Shown here in pieces: positions 51,153-60,700 of a stretch of DNA of 64,000 nucleotides (position 1 is the first letter of the stretch; each line of letters starts with the position of its first letter). Location: assembly GCA_023091665.1 (NCBI GenBank), contig JALJCQ010000013.1, positions 2,976,001 to 3,040,000 on the forward strand. Direction: 5' to 3'. The translations under genes and the position numbers were made by a program. The stretch is from Pythium myriotylum (Eukaryota > Oomycota > Peronosporomycetes > Pythiales > Pythiaceae). Under the pieces are notes generated by a model. That model had not been told where the DNA came from, did no database searches, and worked only from the letters and a program-made list of their open reading frames with translations.

Positions 51153-51554
51153 ATGCCACGCATCGAGAAGCCCGCAATTGCGACCGAAGAACACCAGGCC
51201 GTCGTTGCACACGTGGAGAAGTATGTACGTTCGCTCCTCAAGCCTGATATCGACACGCTCAAGCAGTGCTTCCACAATGATGGAGGCACGATCTTCGGGG
51301 TTATGAACCAGAGTATTACTGGAGGTCACATCCAGGCTCTGTACGACGTCTTGGAGAGCGACGGCGGACTTCCAGCGCTCGAGTGGACCATCAACGTGCT
51401 CGCGATCACGCAAACAACCGCTATCGTGCAGGTTGTGCTGTTTCAGGAGTCACCGCGGTACGAAGTGACGGACTCGCTCTCGCTGCTCAAGCCGCCGACC
51501 GGCAAGTGGACGATCGTGAACAAGGTCTTCGAGATGTACCAGTACGTCAAGTGA
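51153..51554 (+). CDS. NTF2-like protein, copy 3
   Basis: The gene encodes 133 residues and is inverted relative to copies 1 and 2. It keeps EEHQAVVAHVEKYVRSLL, the strand AITQTTAIVQVVLFQ and the terminal GKWTIVNKVFEMYQYVK, but is more diverged (for example DGGTIFGVMNQSITGGHIQ in place of the SQSTIFA and GGPIQW blocks). It has no M96-like partner beside it. The three copies probably arose from one ancestor, with copies 1 and 2 from a later duplication. Confidence 0.75.
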   Translation: MPRIEKPAIATEEHQAVVAHVEKYVRSLLKPDIDTLKQCFHNDGGTIFGVMNQSITGGHIQALYDVLESDGGLPALEWTINVLAITQTTAIVQVVLFQESPRYEVTDSLSLLKPPTGKWTIVNKVFEMYQYVK

Positions 51555-51678
51555 GACTCATCAGCGTTGGATTCTTAGAAGCAGGCTGCTTGCATAAAAA
51601 TCCACTTGTTCCATTTCATTGTGCAATGTCGCTTATCTGGGTAGGTTGCCCAATCTAAGTAAATAGTAGGTTCATTGT

Positions 51679-51725
51679 GAGTGATGGTCTCCATTTGAGC
51701 TCATCAGCAGCTCATCAAATTGTGG
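51679..51725 (+). promoter_or_regulatory. Promoter of EF-2-like copy 2: GAGTGATGGTC plus initiator
   Basis: GAGTGATGGTC lies at 51679-51689 and an initiator-like GCTCATCAAATTGTGG at 51710-51725, followed by the ATG at 51736, 46 bases after the element. Confidence 0.5.
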
Positions 51726-51735
51726 ACTCGATGAA

Positions 51736-54102
51736 ATGGTAAGTTGGTGCAAAGGTTTCCCTGTATCTCGGCTGCTGACGGCGACGCGCTGGTCACAGAA
51801 GAGCCTCAATGAGCAGACGCTGCACGAATTGGTGCAAAAGAGAAGCCACATCCGCCACGTGGCGGTGCTGGGCGAGCCAGCTCAGCGAGATGCACTCGCC
51901 GCGGCGCTTGCCTCTCCTGAGCAAGAGCGAGATCGATCGTCGCCGCTTGTGATTTCGCCGCATGTGTACGACCGAGCTGAGGACGAGACGTGCGAGGCGT
52001 TTTTGGTCAATCTCGTGGAAGCGCGGGACGAGTTGGAGTCACCGGGCGAGCTCGATGCGGTGCTAGCGTTGTGCGATGGTGCGCTTTTGATTGTCGACAG
52101 TTTTCGTGGAGCGAGTCTGCTGGCGGAGACAGCGCTGAAAAGAACAGTTGTCAGTGGCAAACCAATCCTTCTTGTTGTTGACGGGTGTGACGAGGTTCTT
52201 CGGATTGGACGACGTGCCGAAGCAGTGAAAAGGCTTGATGAAATTGTGGCGAGGATTCAATCCATTGTTCAAAGTGCTGCAAAAGAAGTAGGAACAAGCG
52301 AGAGACATGTGCCTGCCGTGTATGGCTCACTAAGGGATTGCTGGGGATTTCACTCGAATGAGTTTGCAGCAGCTGGGGCTAAGGTGTCCGAAGAGAATGA
52401 GGAAACGCCGATCAAAGCCACGTCGAAACACCGGTTGAGCGGCATCCTTGACCGACACATAGATTTGCTGAGCAATCTCCAAACCCTTGGAGATTTCTCC
52501 TCGGATGACCATTCAGACCCCAACTTGTCACAGCATTCGCCAATCGCCAAATCAATCTTCGAACAGCTCGTGCTCCATATTCCGTCGCCACTAGACTGCA
52601 CACACAATCTGATCCCAGAGGATCGAGGGTGGTGGGTTACTCCCATTCACAAATGCGACCCTGATGGACCTCTCATTGTCCAAGTCGTCAAAGTCATTGA
52701 TGCATCCCCCACTCATGCATCGCGTGCTGTGGGTCGCGTTCTCTCTGGTAAAGTATCCGCGAATGACGAGCCAAACGTTCTTGTATGCAACGCCATACAT
52801 GAAGACACCCTGGAGCCCCATCAGCTGTTTTACAAAGATACTATGAAGAGCACTCAGATACGAGTCAAGTCGGTCGGCCTCGTAGCCCACGAATGCTTTG
52901 ATATACCAATCCCGGCCGGGAACTTGTGCATGTTAGTGGGCGTGAGCGATACCATCCTCAAACGAGGCATCGTAACCACGCTTGAGCAAACTGAGTTTTC
53001 CTCGTCGTTGCACCATCATCACTTGTTCCAGCCACCGCCAATTCGTCATAGTGTCCGGGTCACAGTTAGGCTTGTTAATGATCGGGACCGGTCATCGCTG
53101 ATCCGAGCACTGAAGACACTTATGCGATTAGACCTGTCGGTTATCTGCTACCACGATTACGATGGAGACTTTTTCACGATCGCTGCAACAAGTGATCTGC
53201 AGCTGGAGAGCTGTCTCGTGCAAGTTCGCTCCCTCCTCGGAGATGGCTCTTTACAAATCTCTGAAACTTTTCTCTTCTACCGCGAGACGGTGCTCGCGAA
53301 CTCTTCGATGACGTGTTTGGTTAAGTCGCCCAACAAACACATCCGATTCTGGGCGACCGCCGAGCCGCTAAACTCTGAAGTCGTGAGCATGCTCCAGGAA
53401 ATTCAGCCATCCGCGCGCGCAGATATCCTCGCCAGGCACCGACTCGAGCACGAGTTCGGCTGGGTATCTCGTGATATCTCTCACATTATGAGCGATTTCA
53501 TAGCTTGCGGTCAGAATTTGCTGGTGGATCAGATCGATAGACTTGTGCCATTCCCGCTGGTCAAGCCAATCGTCGCGGCCACGTTCGCGTGGACCACCGT
53601 CGAGGGCGTGCTCTGTCAGGACCCATTGGAAGGCGTCCGACTCAACCTCGTGGACGGCTCGATGAAAGGTTCCGGAAGCAAATGGTCCCAAGGCCAAGTG
53701 GTTGTAGCGGTCCGTCGTCTAGTGAGGGCCTGTCAGCTGGTCTCCTCCCCTGCTCTCATGGAGCCCGTACTCTTGGTGGAAATCCACTGCAAACAGGAAC
53801 ACGTTGACGCGTGCATGGCCGTGGTAAAGTCGCGACGCGGACGCCTCGCTACCCTGAACGACGCGACGACTCGGCTTCGAGTCTATCTCCCGGCAAGTGA
53901 GCGGCTGGGACTGAACGAGGCTCTTCTCGCGGCCGCCGGCGAGCCGATCTCCTCGCAGTCGGTGCTCGACCACTTTGAGCTCGTCGAGGGCGATCCGATG
54001 GACGCCTCCACGCGCGTCGGCGCCGTCGTCCGCGCTGTACGCTCCCATAAACAGCTCGCCGACGAGCTGCCTCCACTCGCCACCTTCTTGGACAGGCTCT
54101 GA
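51736..54102 (+). CDS. EF-2-like protein without GTPase motifs, copy 2 (two exons)
   Basis: Exon 1 is ATG 51736-51738. A 60-bp intron (GTAAGT..CACAG, 51739-51798) follows and exon 2 is 51799-54102, giving 768 residues. The intron is in frame and lacks stops, but removing it yields MKSLNEQTLHELVQKRSHIR, colinear with EF-2 and with copy 1. The G domain is degenerate: VLGEPAQRDAL at the P-loop position, VEARD for DSPGH and DGCDE for NKMD. Domain IV keeps SPNKHIRFW and the C-terminus ends LPPLATFLDRL. At the diphthamide position His is replaced (KWSQGQ where EF-2 has HRGGGQ). A non-GTPase ribosome-associated role is inferred. Confidence 0.8.
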   Translation: MVSWCKGFPVSRLLTATRWSQKSLNEQTLHELVQKRSHIRHVAVLGEPAQRDALAAALASPEQERDRSSPLVISPHVYDRAEDETCEAFLVNLVEARDELESPGELDAVLALCDGALLIVDSFRGASLLAETALKRTVVSGKPILLVVDGCDEVLRIGRRAEAVKRLDEIVARIQSIVQSAAKEVGTSERHVPAVYGSLRDCWGFHSNEFAAAGAKVSEENEETPIKATSKHRLSGILDRHIDLLSNLQTLGDFSSDDHSDPNLSQHSPIAKSIFEQLVLHIPSPLDCTHNLIPEDRGWWVTPIHKCDPDGPLIVQVVKVIDASPTHASRAVGRVLSGKVSANDEPNVLVCNAIHEDTLEPHQLFYKDTMKSTQIRVKSVGLVAHECFDIPIPAGNLCMLVGVSDTILKRGIVTTLEQTEFSSSLHHHHLFQPPPIRHSVRVTVRLVNDRDRSSLIRALKTLMRLDLSVICYHDYDGDFFTIAATSDLQLESCLVQVRSLLGDGSLQISETFLFYRETVLANSSMTCLVKSPNKHIRFWATAEPLNSEVVSMLQEIQPSARADILARHRLEHEFGWVSRDISHIMSDFIACGQNLLVDQIDRLVPFPLVKPIVAATFAWTTVEGVLCQDPLEGVRLNLVDGSMKGSGSKWSQGQVVVAVRRLVRACQLVSSPALMEPVLLVEIHCKQEHVDACMAVVKSRRGRLATLNDATTRLRVYLPASERLGLNEALLAAAGEPISSQSVLDHFELVEGDPMDASTRVGAVVRAVRSHKQLADELPPLATFLDRL

Positions 54103-54346
54103 TAGACAGGGCGGAGCCATCTGTGACGTGCGCCGCCGGCTCCATCGCTCACCCGTCGCATATCGGTTCCTAACCCTTCCAACTGCGTTTTTGTCGCCGC
54201 GACTCTAGATCAAACGACCTTCGCACGACCTTCGCGCGACCTCCGTTCTATTTTCCGCCTGACTCGGTCCGCGTCACCTTTGTTCTTCCGCGCAAGGGGA
54301 CCTCGCGAGCAGCTCCAGTCGGTCGGTCGATGCCAGTCTGCGATCC

Positions 54347-55756
54347 ATGGCCTTCGTGGGCGACGCCTTCCGCTTCGTGACGTCCACCGTGGACGCGCGG
54401 CTCGTCACGCCCGTGGCCCACCGCCTCGCCAACTCGGTCGCCAATCCTTACGTGCTGAGCTACTTTCTCTGGGACCGCATCAAGAAGCTCACGCCGCAGC
54501 GCGCGCGCGACCTCACGCGCCTGCTCTCGACCGCCGTCGCTAATGGGCTCGGCGTGCTCAGCGCCGAGGAGGCGCGCGCGCTCGCCGGCGCCACGCGGCG
54601 CCTCCAGGACGAGGTCGTCGCGGCCACGGTCACGCAGCAGGGCAAGGACGTGATCCTCAACACGGTCGCCACGGCCTCGAAAGTCGCGCAGGCGCTCAAC
54701 ACGCCCGAGACCAAAGTCGCTACGCAGCAGGTCTTTGAAACGCTCCAGTCGCTCGTCGACTTCTTCGCCAGCGACCACGGACGCAAAGTCATCTCCACGG
54801 CCGGAGAGTGCGTGACCAAGCTCTGGGAGGTCGCGGCGTCGCCCGAGTCGGCCGTGCTGCTGGCCGAGGTCGCGACCAACATTTGCCACGCGCTCGAGGT
54901 CGAGGCGCTGCGACGGGACGCCGAGGCGGCCGAGAAGCGCGCGCACGAAGAAGCCACCCCGGTGTTCATGGCGGAGGAAGACAAGCCCGCTGCGAACCGC
55001 TCCAGGACCTCCTCGGCCGAGGACACGGCCTTCGAGACCGAGTCCAACTTCTCCGAGTTTTCCATGCCATCTCGTGTGAACACACCCGCCATGGCTCAGT
55101 ACGGCGCGTTCGATCGTACGAGTGAGTTGCACAATGCCGTCCTCCACGAAACGCTCCCGGCGGCTGAGGTCAAGCCTCGAGAACGCAGTGCCTTGCGGTC
55201 GGCCCGCATTGAGAAGGATGTCCTACTAAAGATGGGTGTCAATCCGTCCATGCTGGAGGAAGTCCAGCGCATCCTTGATCAGCTCCATGAGGAGCAACAA
55301 CGAGAGCAAGCCGCTGCGACAGCTCCTGTCATTCGTGAGGAGGACGAGGAAGAGAAGCAAGAGACCGATGAAGAAGACACAGATATCTCGAGTGCATTTG
55401 GCATTCGCTCGTCTTCGTTGCCTTTGGATCCGGAGCCGACGCTCGAAGAGGAGGAAACCAAGACAGAGGAGGAGGAGGAGGAAGGTGTCATTCTGCCAGA
55501 ATGGCATCCAGAGCCCGTGCGCGCGGCACTGCGCCGCCGCCATGTCGCTGCAGAGGAGCAAACATCGCAGCGTCACACGTTCGAGGACCAATCGCGCGAG
55601 ATGACCGAGTTGCTGGCTAGGCGCCGCGTCGTTCATGGTGACTTGCAGCCAGCCGACGTGATCGCGTGTCGCATTATCTCGCAGATTATCATCGTGGCCT
55701 TCGCGCTCATGCTCGTGCTGCTCTTCGTGTCGATGGCACGCAGCATCTTGGGCTAG
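54347..55756 (+). CDS. Tail-anchored membrane protein with helical N-domain and acidic middle
   Basis: The gene encodes 469 residues in a single exon. Residues 1-200 are mostly amphipathic helix (LTRLLSTAVANGLGVLSAEE, VFETLQSLVDFFASDHGRKV). The middle is disordered and very acidic (EEEETKTEEEEEEG). A single hydrophobic segment near the C-terminus (IIIVAFALMLVLLFVSMA, about 445-463) with almost nothing after it predicts tail anchoring, with most of the protein cytosolic. I do not recognise the family. The ATG at 54347 is preceded by an initiator-like TCACCTTTGTTCTTCC at 54274-54289. Confidence 0.65.
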   Translation: MAFVGDAFRFVTSTVDARLVTPVAHRLANSVANPYVLSYFLWDRIKKLTPQRARDLTRLLSTAVANGLGVLSAEEARALAGATRRLQDEVVAATVTQQGKDVILNTVATASKVAQALNTPETKVATQQVFETLQSLVDFFASDHGRKVISTAGECVTKLWEVAASPESAVLLAEVATNICHALEVEALRRDAEAAEKRAHEEATPVFMAEEDKPAANRSRTSSAEDTAFETESNFSEFSMPSRVNTPAMAQYGAFDRTSELHNAVLHETLPAAEVKPRERSALRSARIEKDVLLKMGVNPSMLEEVQRILDQLHEEQQREQAAATAPVIREEDEEEKQETDEEDTDISSAFGIRSSSLPLDPEPTLEEEETKTEEEEEEGVILPEWHPEPVRAALRRRHVAAEEQTSQRHTFEDQSREMTELLARRRVVHGDLQPADVIACRIISQIIIVAFALMLVLLFVSMARSILG

Positions 55757-55977
55757 ACTCGCTATCTAACTTAATTTCATCGAGTTTCGATTCTCTGGTT
55801 CACACTCCAGTGTAGTAGAACCTTTCGATGACTCAGACAAATTTCCTTGGGATGGATTGAAGCTTCGATGCGAGCATAATTTCCTTTTAGACACGAACAG
55901 AAATTCCTTATAGAAGTCGCATTTTCATTTTGGTTTTAGAGATATGAAGGTAATATCGATGCAGTCGGTTGCCCGAG

Positions 55978-56151
55978 TTACTTCTTGCCACCCTTCTTGC
56001 CGCCCTTCTTGTTGTCCTGGGCGGGGGCTTCCTTCGCAGGAGCCGGGGCAGGCTGCTTCTGCTCCTGACCCTTGCCACCCTTCTTCTCCGGGACAGGCTT
56101 CTGCTCCTGAGCCGCTGGCGCCGCCTGCTTCTTGTCCTGCTTCTTGCCCAT
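55978..56151 (-). CDS. Lys-rich small protein, 57 residues
   Basis: From ATG 56151 the product is 57 residues made mainly of Lys, Gln, Ala, Pro and Gly (MGKKQDKKQAAPAAQEQKP, and ending DNKKGGKKGGKK). It has no fold signature. A good initiator 38 bases upstream (56189-56207, minus strand) and a clean ATG context argue that it is expressed. A basic tail like this could bind RNA or acidic protein surfaces. Function is unknown. Confidence 0.55.
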   Translation of the reverse strand: MGKKQDKKQAAPAAQEQKPVPEKKGGKGQEQKQPAPAPAKEAPAQDNKKGGKKGGKK

Positions 56152-56188
56152 GGTGGTTGCTCGGGTGGTGGTGACTTGAGACTTGAGT

Positions 56189-56207
56189 GGTAGAAGTGGA
56201 AGTGAGT
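56189..56207 (-). promoter_or_regulatory. Oomycete-type initiator of the Lys-rich protein
   Basis: The reverse strand reads ACTCACTTCCACTTCTACC, fitting the initiator consensus. Confidence 0.55.
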
Positions 56208-56457
56208 CCGGAGGAGGGGTGGGCTCGTGGCGAGGTCGGGAAGCAGCTTGGATCGCATCCGTTGCACAACGGATTTCTCTACGGTATTCATAGGCTACGA
56301 GATCTCGTCGTACAGACTCTTCTTTTGGCTGGAATGCTTCATCGCAAGTGGTTACAGGTTCTGGCGCGATCTCTCTAACGGAGCCCAAACTGGTGGTTTC
56401 ATGGATGAGTATCTTCTAACGCGAATATCTAGATCCATCGAATTCGAATTTCAGGGT

Positions 56458-58533
56458 TTATAGCTTCTTCATTGTTGTGGTTGAGCGAGCAAGCTGGGAG
56501 ATCTCGGTCTGGATGTCAAGGACTGGTGCAAACCTTGTATCCAGTTCTTTCTGGATTGCAGGTGCCGAGTGGCCCATACGCGTCCAGATGCGGACCTGCC
56601 GGAAGTAATCATCATAGATTTCGGCTGCGCAGATCGGATGGAAATCTTCCTCTTCGTATTCGGCGATCTCTTTGAGATGTGAGAGTCCAAATGGGCTGTT
56701 GATGAGTACGCAACAGTGTTTGGGTTCCGCAAGTCCAGCTGAGAGCACCGAGTGCACGGCGTTGATGGTCGCCGCAGTCGTTGGGTAGTAGATGAGCCGC
56801 GGGAGTCTCTCCTTCTTCTCGACAATAGTCGCAGTAGGTGGTTTAGCGCCTGGTGGAGCCTTCTCCTTCTCTGGCTGAGAAATCTTAGCAGTAGTCGGTG
56901 ACGTTGAAGTGGCCTTCGTCGAGGCCTTAGACGAAGCAGGCTCGACTTTGCCTGTGGGCTTTGTCGTAGACGGACTTTGGTTGGAAACCTGAGCTGGGGG
57001 AGAATTTGTACCATTACTCGTGGCTGCAGCTTTCGATTGCGCTGGTAAGACCGTCTCGGTCCCCACTGGGGGAGGAGGAGGCTTCCAGGCATCAGCTTCC
57101 GACGGAGTCAGAACATTGTATCCACTCCGCTCGAGAAGTAGCTTGAGTGGTGCGTAATTGAGTGGAGTAGCATCGAGAACTACTGTCTTGTGCTTCTCAG
57201 CAAACCGTCCACACCATTTGAGAATGGCCAGTAGTAGCGGGGCTTTGGCGTCGATCAAAACATCCACTTCTTTCTTCAACCGAATACGTTCTCTGAGCGT
57301 CACAAACTCGGTACCCCCGGTGTCACAAAGCTGCATAGAATCGCCGAGAAAAACAGCGAGGGATCTGAATGGGCGATTGATCTTTCTCGAGGCCGCTCGC
57401 TCAATCATTCGATATGCTTGTGACGCTTCTTCAAGTGTGACGTCGTTGTTTGGCTTTTGCAGTTCGTGGGCTCGGTCGAGATTGGTTGCGTCAGCTTCGA
57501 TACATAGAATGAACTTGCCTGTTGTTGTACGAAGCATGAACGATTCATCCACCTCCAGCTGAGCCCACGAATGGCGGTACCCGTAATGGCCCGACGCAAC
57601 CTGCCACACGCATGGGATCCATCCTTTATGAGACCACAGTCCTACTAGGTGGCGCCACTTCGCTGGGTTCTCGTAAACTGGGAGGATGTGGGCTCCGTAT
57701 CGCGCCATCGACACTTCGGTGACGTCGCTGCCATCACCAGCTAGTCGGATGATACGTTCAGTCACGCCTTTAAGCGGCGGTTCCTTACCTGTGTAAACGT
57801 TCTCGATGTATTTCGTGGTCGCGAGCATTGACTCGCGGACGATGCTGAGCACCTGGGCGATCACCATGGACCCAGCGATGATCGACCGCATTGTGTACAT
57901 GCCGTGCAGGTCGAGCAGCAGCTGTGCGTCTTCTGGTCGTATCTCGGGTTCCAACTTCTTCAGGATCACTTCCGGGTCCATGCCGAGCGACTGCGCCACG
58001 AGTGCTGCTTCTCGCGTCTCCCAGATCACGCTGGCGTTGAAGTTCTCGATCGAGTATTTAAACGTGAACGCCATGGCGTCCGCGAGCGAGCACGCTGGGT
58101 CCAGCAGCACGTGCGCTTCGTATGAAGTGATGCACACGACGCACACAGAGAACCCGCCGAGGAACATGAGCCGCATGGGCTTGAGGATACTGTAGAGCGA
58201 CACGCGCGCGATCCTCGCCAGGATCTGCGACTCGCGCGAGAGCGACACGCGGTCGCGACGGATCGTGAGCGAGCCGGGGAACTCTTGCTCGGGCTTCCAC
58301 ATGGCGTCGGGCAGCCGTGAGTCGTCTTTGCGCGGGGCGTTAGCAGACGACGACGACGACGCCCCGTTCCCAGCAGCTCCGGCGGCCGTGGATGCGAACG
58401 CGGGCATCTTGGAGGGCTTCGGGGCCAGCTTCTGCGACGTTTGCGCCGTCGGCGTCATGGATCCGCTGAAGAGCGACGGCGTGCGCGTCGCGCGAGCCCG
58501 CCAGAGCCGCTGCACACGGGCGAAGAACGCCAT
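56458..58533 (-). CDS. Unrecognised 691-residue protein with one or two membrane segments
   Basis: The gene encodes 691 residues in a single exon. The N-terminus is Arg/Ser/Ala-rich (FFARVQRLWRARATRTPSLF) and could be a mitochondrial presequence. A hydrophobic segment lies at about 118-137 (RLMFLGGFSVCVVCITSYEA), possibly with a second at about 218-238 (SIIAGSMVIAQVLSIV). A globular part follows with W-rich blocks (AKWRHLVGLWSHKGWIPCVW) and a stretch like an alpha/beta nucleotide-binding core (FRSLAVFLGDSMQLCDTGG; HKTVVLDATPLNYAP). A Ser/Thr/Pro/Lys-rich linker at about 490-580 leads to a C-terminal alpha/beta part. No catalytic motif is clear. Confidence 0.6.
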   Translation of the reverse strand: MAFFARVQRLWRARATRTPSLFSGSMTPTAQTSQKLAPKPSKMPAFASTAAGAAGNGASSSSSANAPRKDDSRLPDAMWKPEQEFPGSLTIRRDRVSLSRESQILARIARVSLYSILKPMRLMFLGGFSVCVVCITSYEAHVLLDPACSLADAMAFTFKYSIENFNASVIWETREAALVAQSLGMDPEVILKKLEPEIRPEDAQLLLDLHGMYTMRSIIAGSMVIAQVLSIVRESMLATTKYIENVYTGKEPPLKGVTERIIRLAGDGSDVTEVSMARYGAHILPVYENPAKWRHLVGLWSHKGWIPCVWQVASGHYGYRHSWAQLEVDESFMLRTTTGKFILCIEADATNLDRAHELQKPNNDVTLEEASQAYRMIERAASRKINRPFRSLAVFLGDSMQLCDTGGTEFVTLRERIRLKKEVDVLIDAKAPLLLAILKWCGRFAEKHKTVVLDATPLNYAPLKLLLERSGYNVLTPSEADAWKPPPPPVGTETVLPAQSKAAATSNGTNSPPAQVSNQSPSTTKPTGKVEPASSKASTKATSTSPTTAKISQPEKEKAPPGAKPPTATIVEKKERLPRLIYYPTTAATINAVHSVLSAGLAEPKHCCVLINSPFGLSHLKEIAEYEEEDFHPICAAEIYDDYFRQVRIWTRMGHSAPAIQKELDTRFAPVLDIQTEISQLARSTTTMKKL

Positions 58534-59514
58534 CGCCGTCGAGGAGCTTCGGGTTCGGTCGAGTGAGAATTGATGATGGTGTCGGGGAGATACAGCTGTC
58601 TGTGATTGGTCGAAATAGAATGTTGAGAACTAGGCTAATTCAGGTGGGCTCAAGTTGAAGATGCTAGTTTTGGTGTCTGGATGGATGAATGCGAGTCGGA
58701 GACGTGACGGAGATTGTCCGTGTCACGTTAGCTACCATGTAATCCAGCCACCGAGCGAGCCGACGCGTCGTCGTTGTCATCCACGATTTTTGCAACAGCT
58801 CAGCTGGTGGTGTTTACTAGACACCACTGTATCTCTTGAAATAAGCATGCAATGTGATGCTGGGTGCGTGGTAATCGGCCGTGGTACAGTCCTCTAAACC
58901 AACGCAAATCCTTCTTCGAAGTCTTCCTAACGATCTTGTAGCTTCTCACATGGTGCTCATGACGAGCGTGCGGCTGGTGTGATCCGGGACACGAGCGTCG
59001 CACCATGTGGAAGCAATACGAGATCTCATGCCCACGAGCGGTGGGCGCCAGAATCCACTACGGGGCTCGCCACCTGTAAGAGAAAGCATTAGGCGTCGCT
59101 GCCATCATCGAAACTGCGGCAGAGTAGAAGAGGTGATCCCTTGGGTGTGATAGGCTTGTGATCCTCAAGTGAGTCGCGTCGTTGCATTGTGAGGGTCACT
59201 TTCATTACATTTCGTAGCTAATATCGGATTCCATAGCAAACGGGTCACGAAGAGCTCCCTCTGATTGGCTACATACATCCAATCCGATCATCGGAATAGT
59301 TCCACATACAAAGACTAACACCACACACGTCCCATGTTTCAGTGAGTAATGGCTCCTCCCCAGATGGACGAGACAGGCCGGTGGGAAAGCGAGAACCAAC
59401 CGGCTCGCTCTCGGAACGTGCGTCGGTGACCGCTCCAAGCGCGCCTGCATCCGCGCGCCACTTGTCCAATTCGCGTCGATCGCTGACAAGCTCCGCGCGA
59501 ATCCTCCGGCATCC
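58534..59514. other. Intergenic, about 980 bp, with a separated inverted repeat
   Basis: No gene is supported. CACATGGTGC (58947-58956) and GCACCATGTG (59000-59009) form a perfect 10-bp inverted repeat around a 43-base spacer, perhaps a small hairpin or a paired factor site. The rest shows nothing recognisable. Confidence 0.45.
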
Positions 59515-60557
59515 ATGGCTCCGTCCGAGACGCTGCGCAAGGCGCGCACGGTCGTGCCCATCACGGCGCTCGTGGTCGCGCTCGTGACGCTCTTCGGCTG
59601 CGTGATCATCGCCAAGGCCAAGGGCGTCTACCTCAGCGGCATGTTCTGGCCCTTCTTCTCCAACACTGGCCGCGACAAGCCGGCCTACTACCTCTTCTGC
59701 GCCGGGCTCACCACCACGGCCGTGCTGCTCATCGCCACGTACGCGTTCAACCACCAGTACCAGAGCGCCGTTCTCGTCAAGGCCGCGCGCACGGGCGAAA
59801 ACACGCGCAAGCACCAGCGCATGGCTCAGATCACGCGCGTCGCCGGCACGATCTCAGCGTTTGGCCTCTCGCTGCTCGCGTTCTTCGACACGGCCAAGTA
59901 CCCGAAAACCCACCAAATCACGGCGTACTGGTTCTTTGCATGGGAGGTCGTCGCCACGATTAATAACGTAAGTTGTCGCATTGGAATGCGATGATCGGCC
60001 TTGTTCTAACTGACTGATTTCCACGCAGACCTTCGTGAGTAAGAGGATCTACGATTTGGTCAACTTGACGGACTCGACGCCCGTGTCCAACTATGTCATT
60101 CTCGAGAACAACGGCAAGACGAACGTCGAGGAGCGAGTTCAAAAGGCTCGCCGGCGATACATCACGTATCGAATCCAGATCACTCTCAACATGATCTTCT
60201 TCGTGGCCTTCGTGATCTACATCCCATGGCAGCTCTTCTTCCCGACCGAGTGCCCGATGCTCACCATCGATGACTGCGTCTCGCGTGGCTACGGAGAAGA
60301 GTACTGTTCTGTTACCATGCGAAAGAACGATACAGAGACTATCCTCCAGAACTGCGGTACGTCTGCCTCGTGTCTCTTCCTCGCAAACGCTCTTTCTAAT
60401 CTCGTTCACTGCAGAGCACATGCTTACCAAGGTCCAGATTCGAGCACTAGCTCAGCTTGTCTGCATCCTCACACTCCTTGGATACTGTGTCACGTTCGTG
60501 GGCCACGACTACGACGACGCCGAGCGCGACGACGTGCAGCCTCTCCATCCTCTGTAG
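59515..60557 (+). CDS. FRAG1/DRAM/Sfk1-family membrane protein (three exons)
   Basis: Exons 59515-59967, 60029-60356 and 60415-60557 join in phase to 307 residues; introns are 61 and 58 bp with GTAAGT and GTACGT donors. Six hydrophobic segments are visible, including VVPITALVVALVTLFGCVII, AYYLFCAGLTTTAVLLIATY, the region GLSLLAFFDTAKYPKTHQI..WFF typical of the family, and LVCILTLLGYCVTFVGH at the end. The family includes human FRAG1/PGAP2, DRAM and yeast Sfk1, involved in GPI-anchor remodelling, lysosomal and plasma-membrane lipid functions. Which branch this belongs to is unclear. Confidence 0.75.
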
Positions 60558-60677
60558 CTGAAGTGCATCGTTCATCATAGGAAATCGACATTATAATTCG
60601 CAGTAAACAAAATCAATTGGTCAAAATGGTGATCAGCCAGCCAATCAACAAGTGTGGCAACTCAATGCTGGCGAGGA

Positions 60678-60694
60678 GCTCACTTGAGACCTGG
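60678..60694 (+). promoter_or_regulatory. Oomycete-type initiator of the cysteine desulfurase gene
   Basis: GCTCACTTGAGACCTGG ends six bases before the ATG at 60701, so upstream in-frame ATGs at 60626 and 60665 are probably not used. Confidence 0.5.
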
Positions 60695-60700
60695 ATCGCA

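Noticed and set aside
51739..51798. Reading this segment of EF-2-like copy 2 as coding
   Set aside because: It is open in frame, but has GTAAGT, a CTGAC branch-like site and CACAG, and its removal restores colinearity with EF-2 and with copy 1.
54248..55147. 299-codon minus-strand frame
   Set aside because: It is antisense to the tail-anchored protein gene; Gly/Arg/Val-rich and without motifs.
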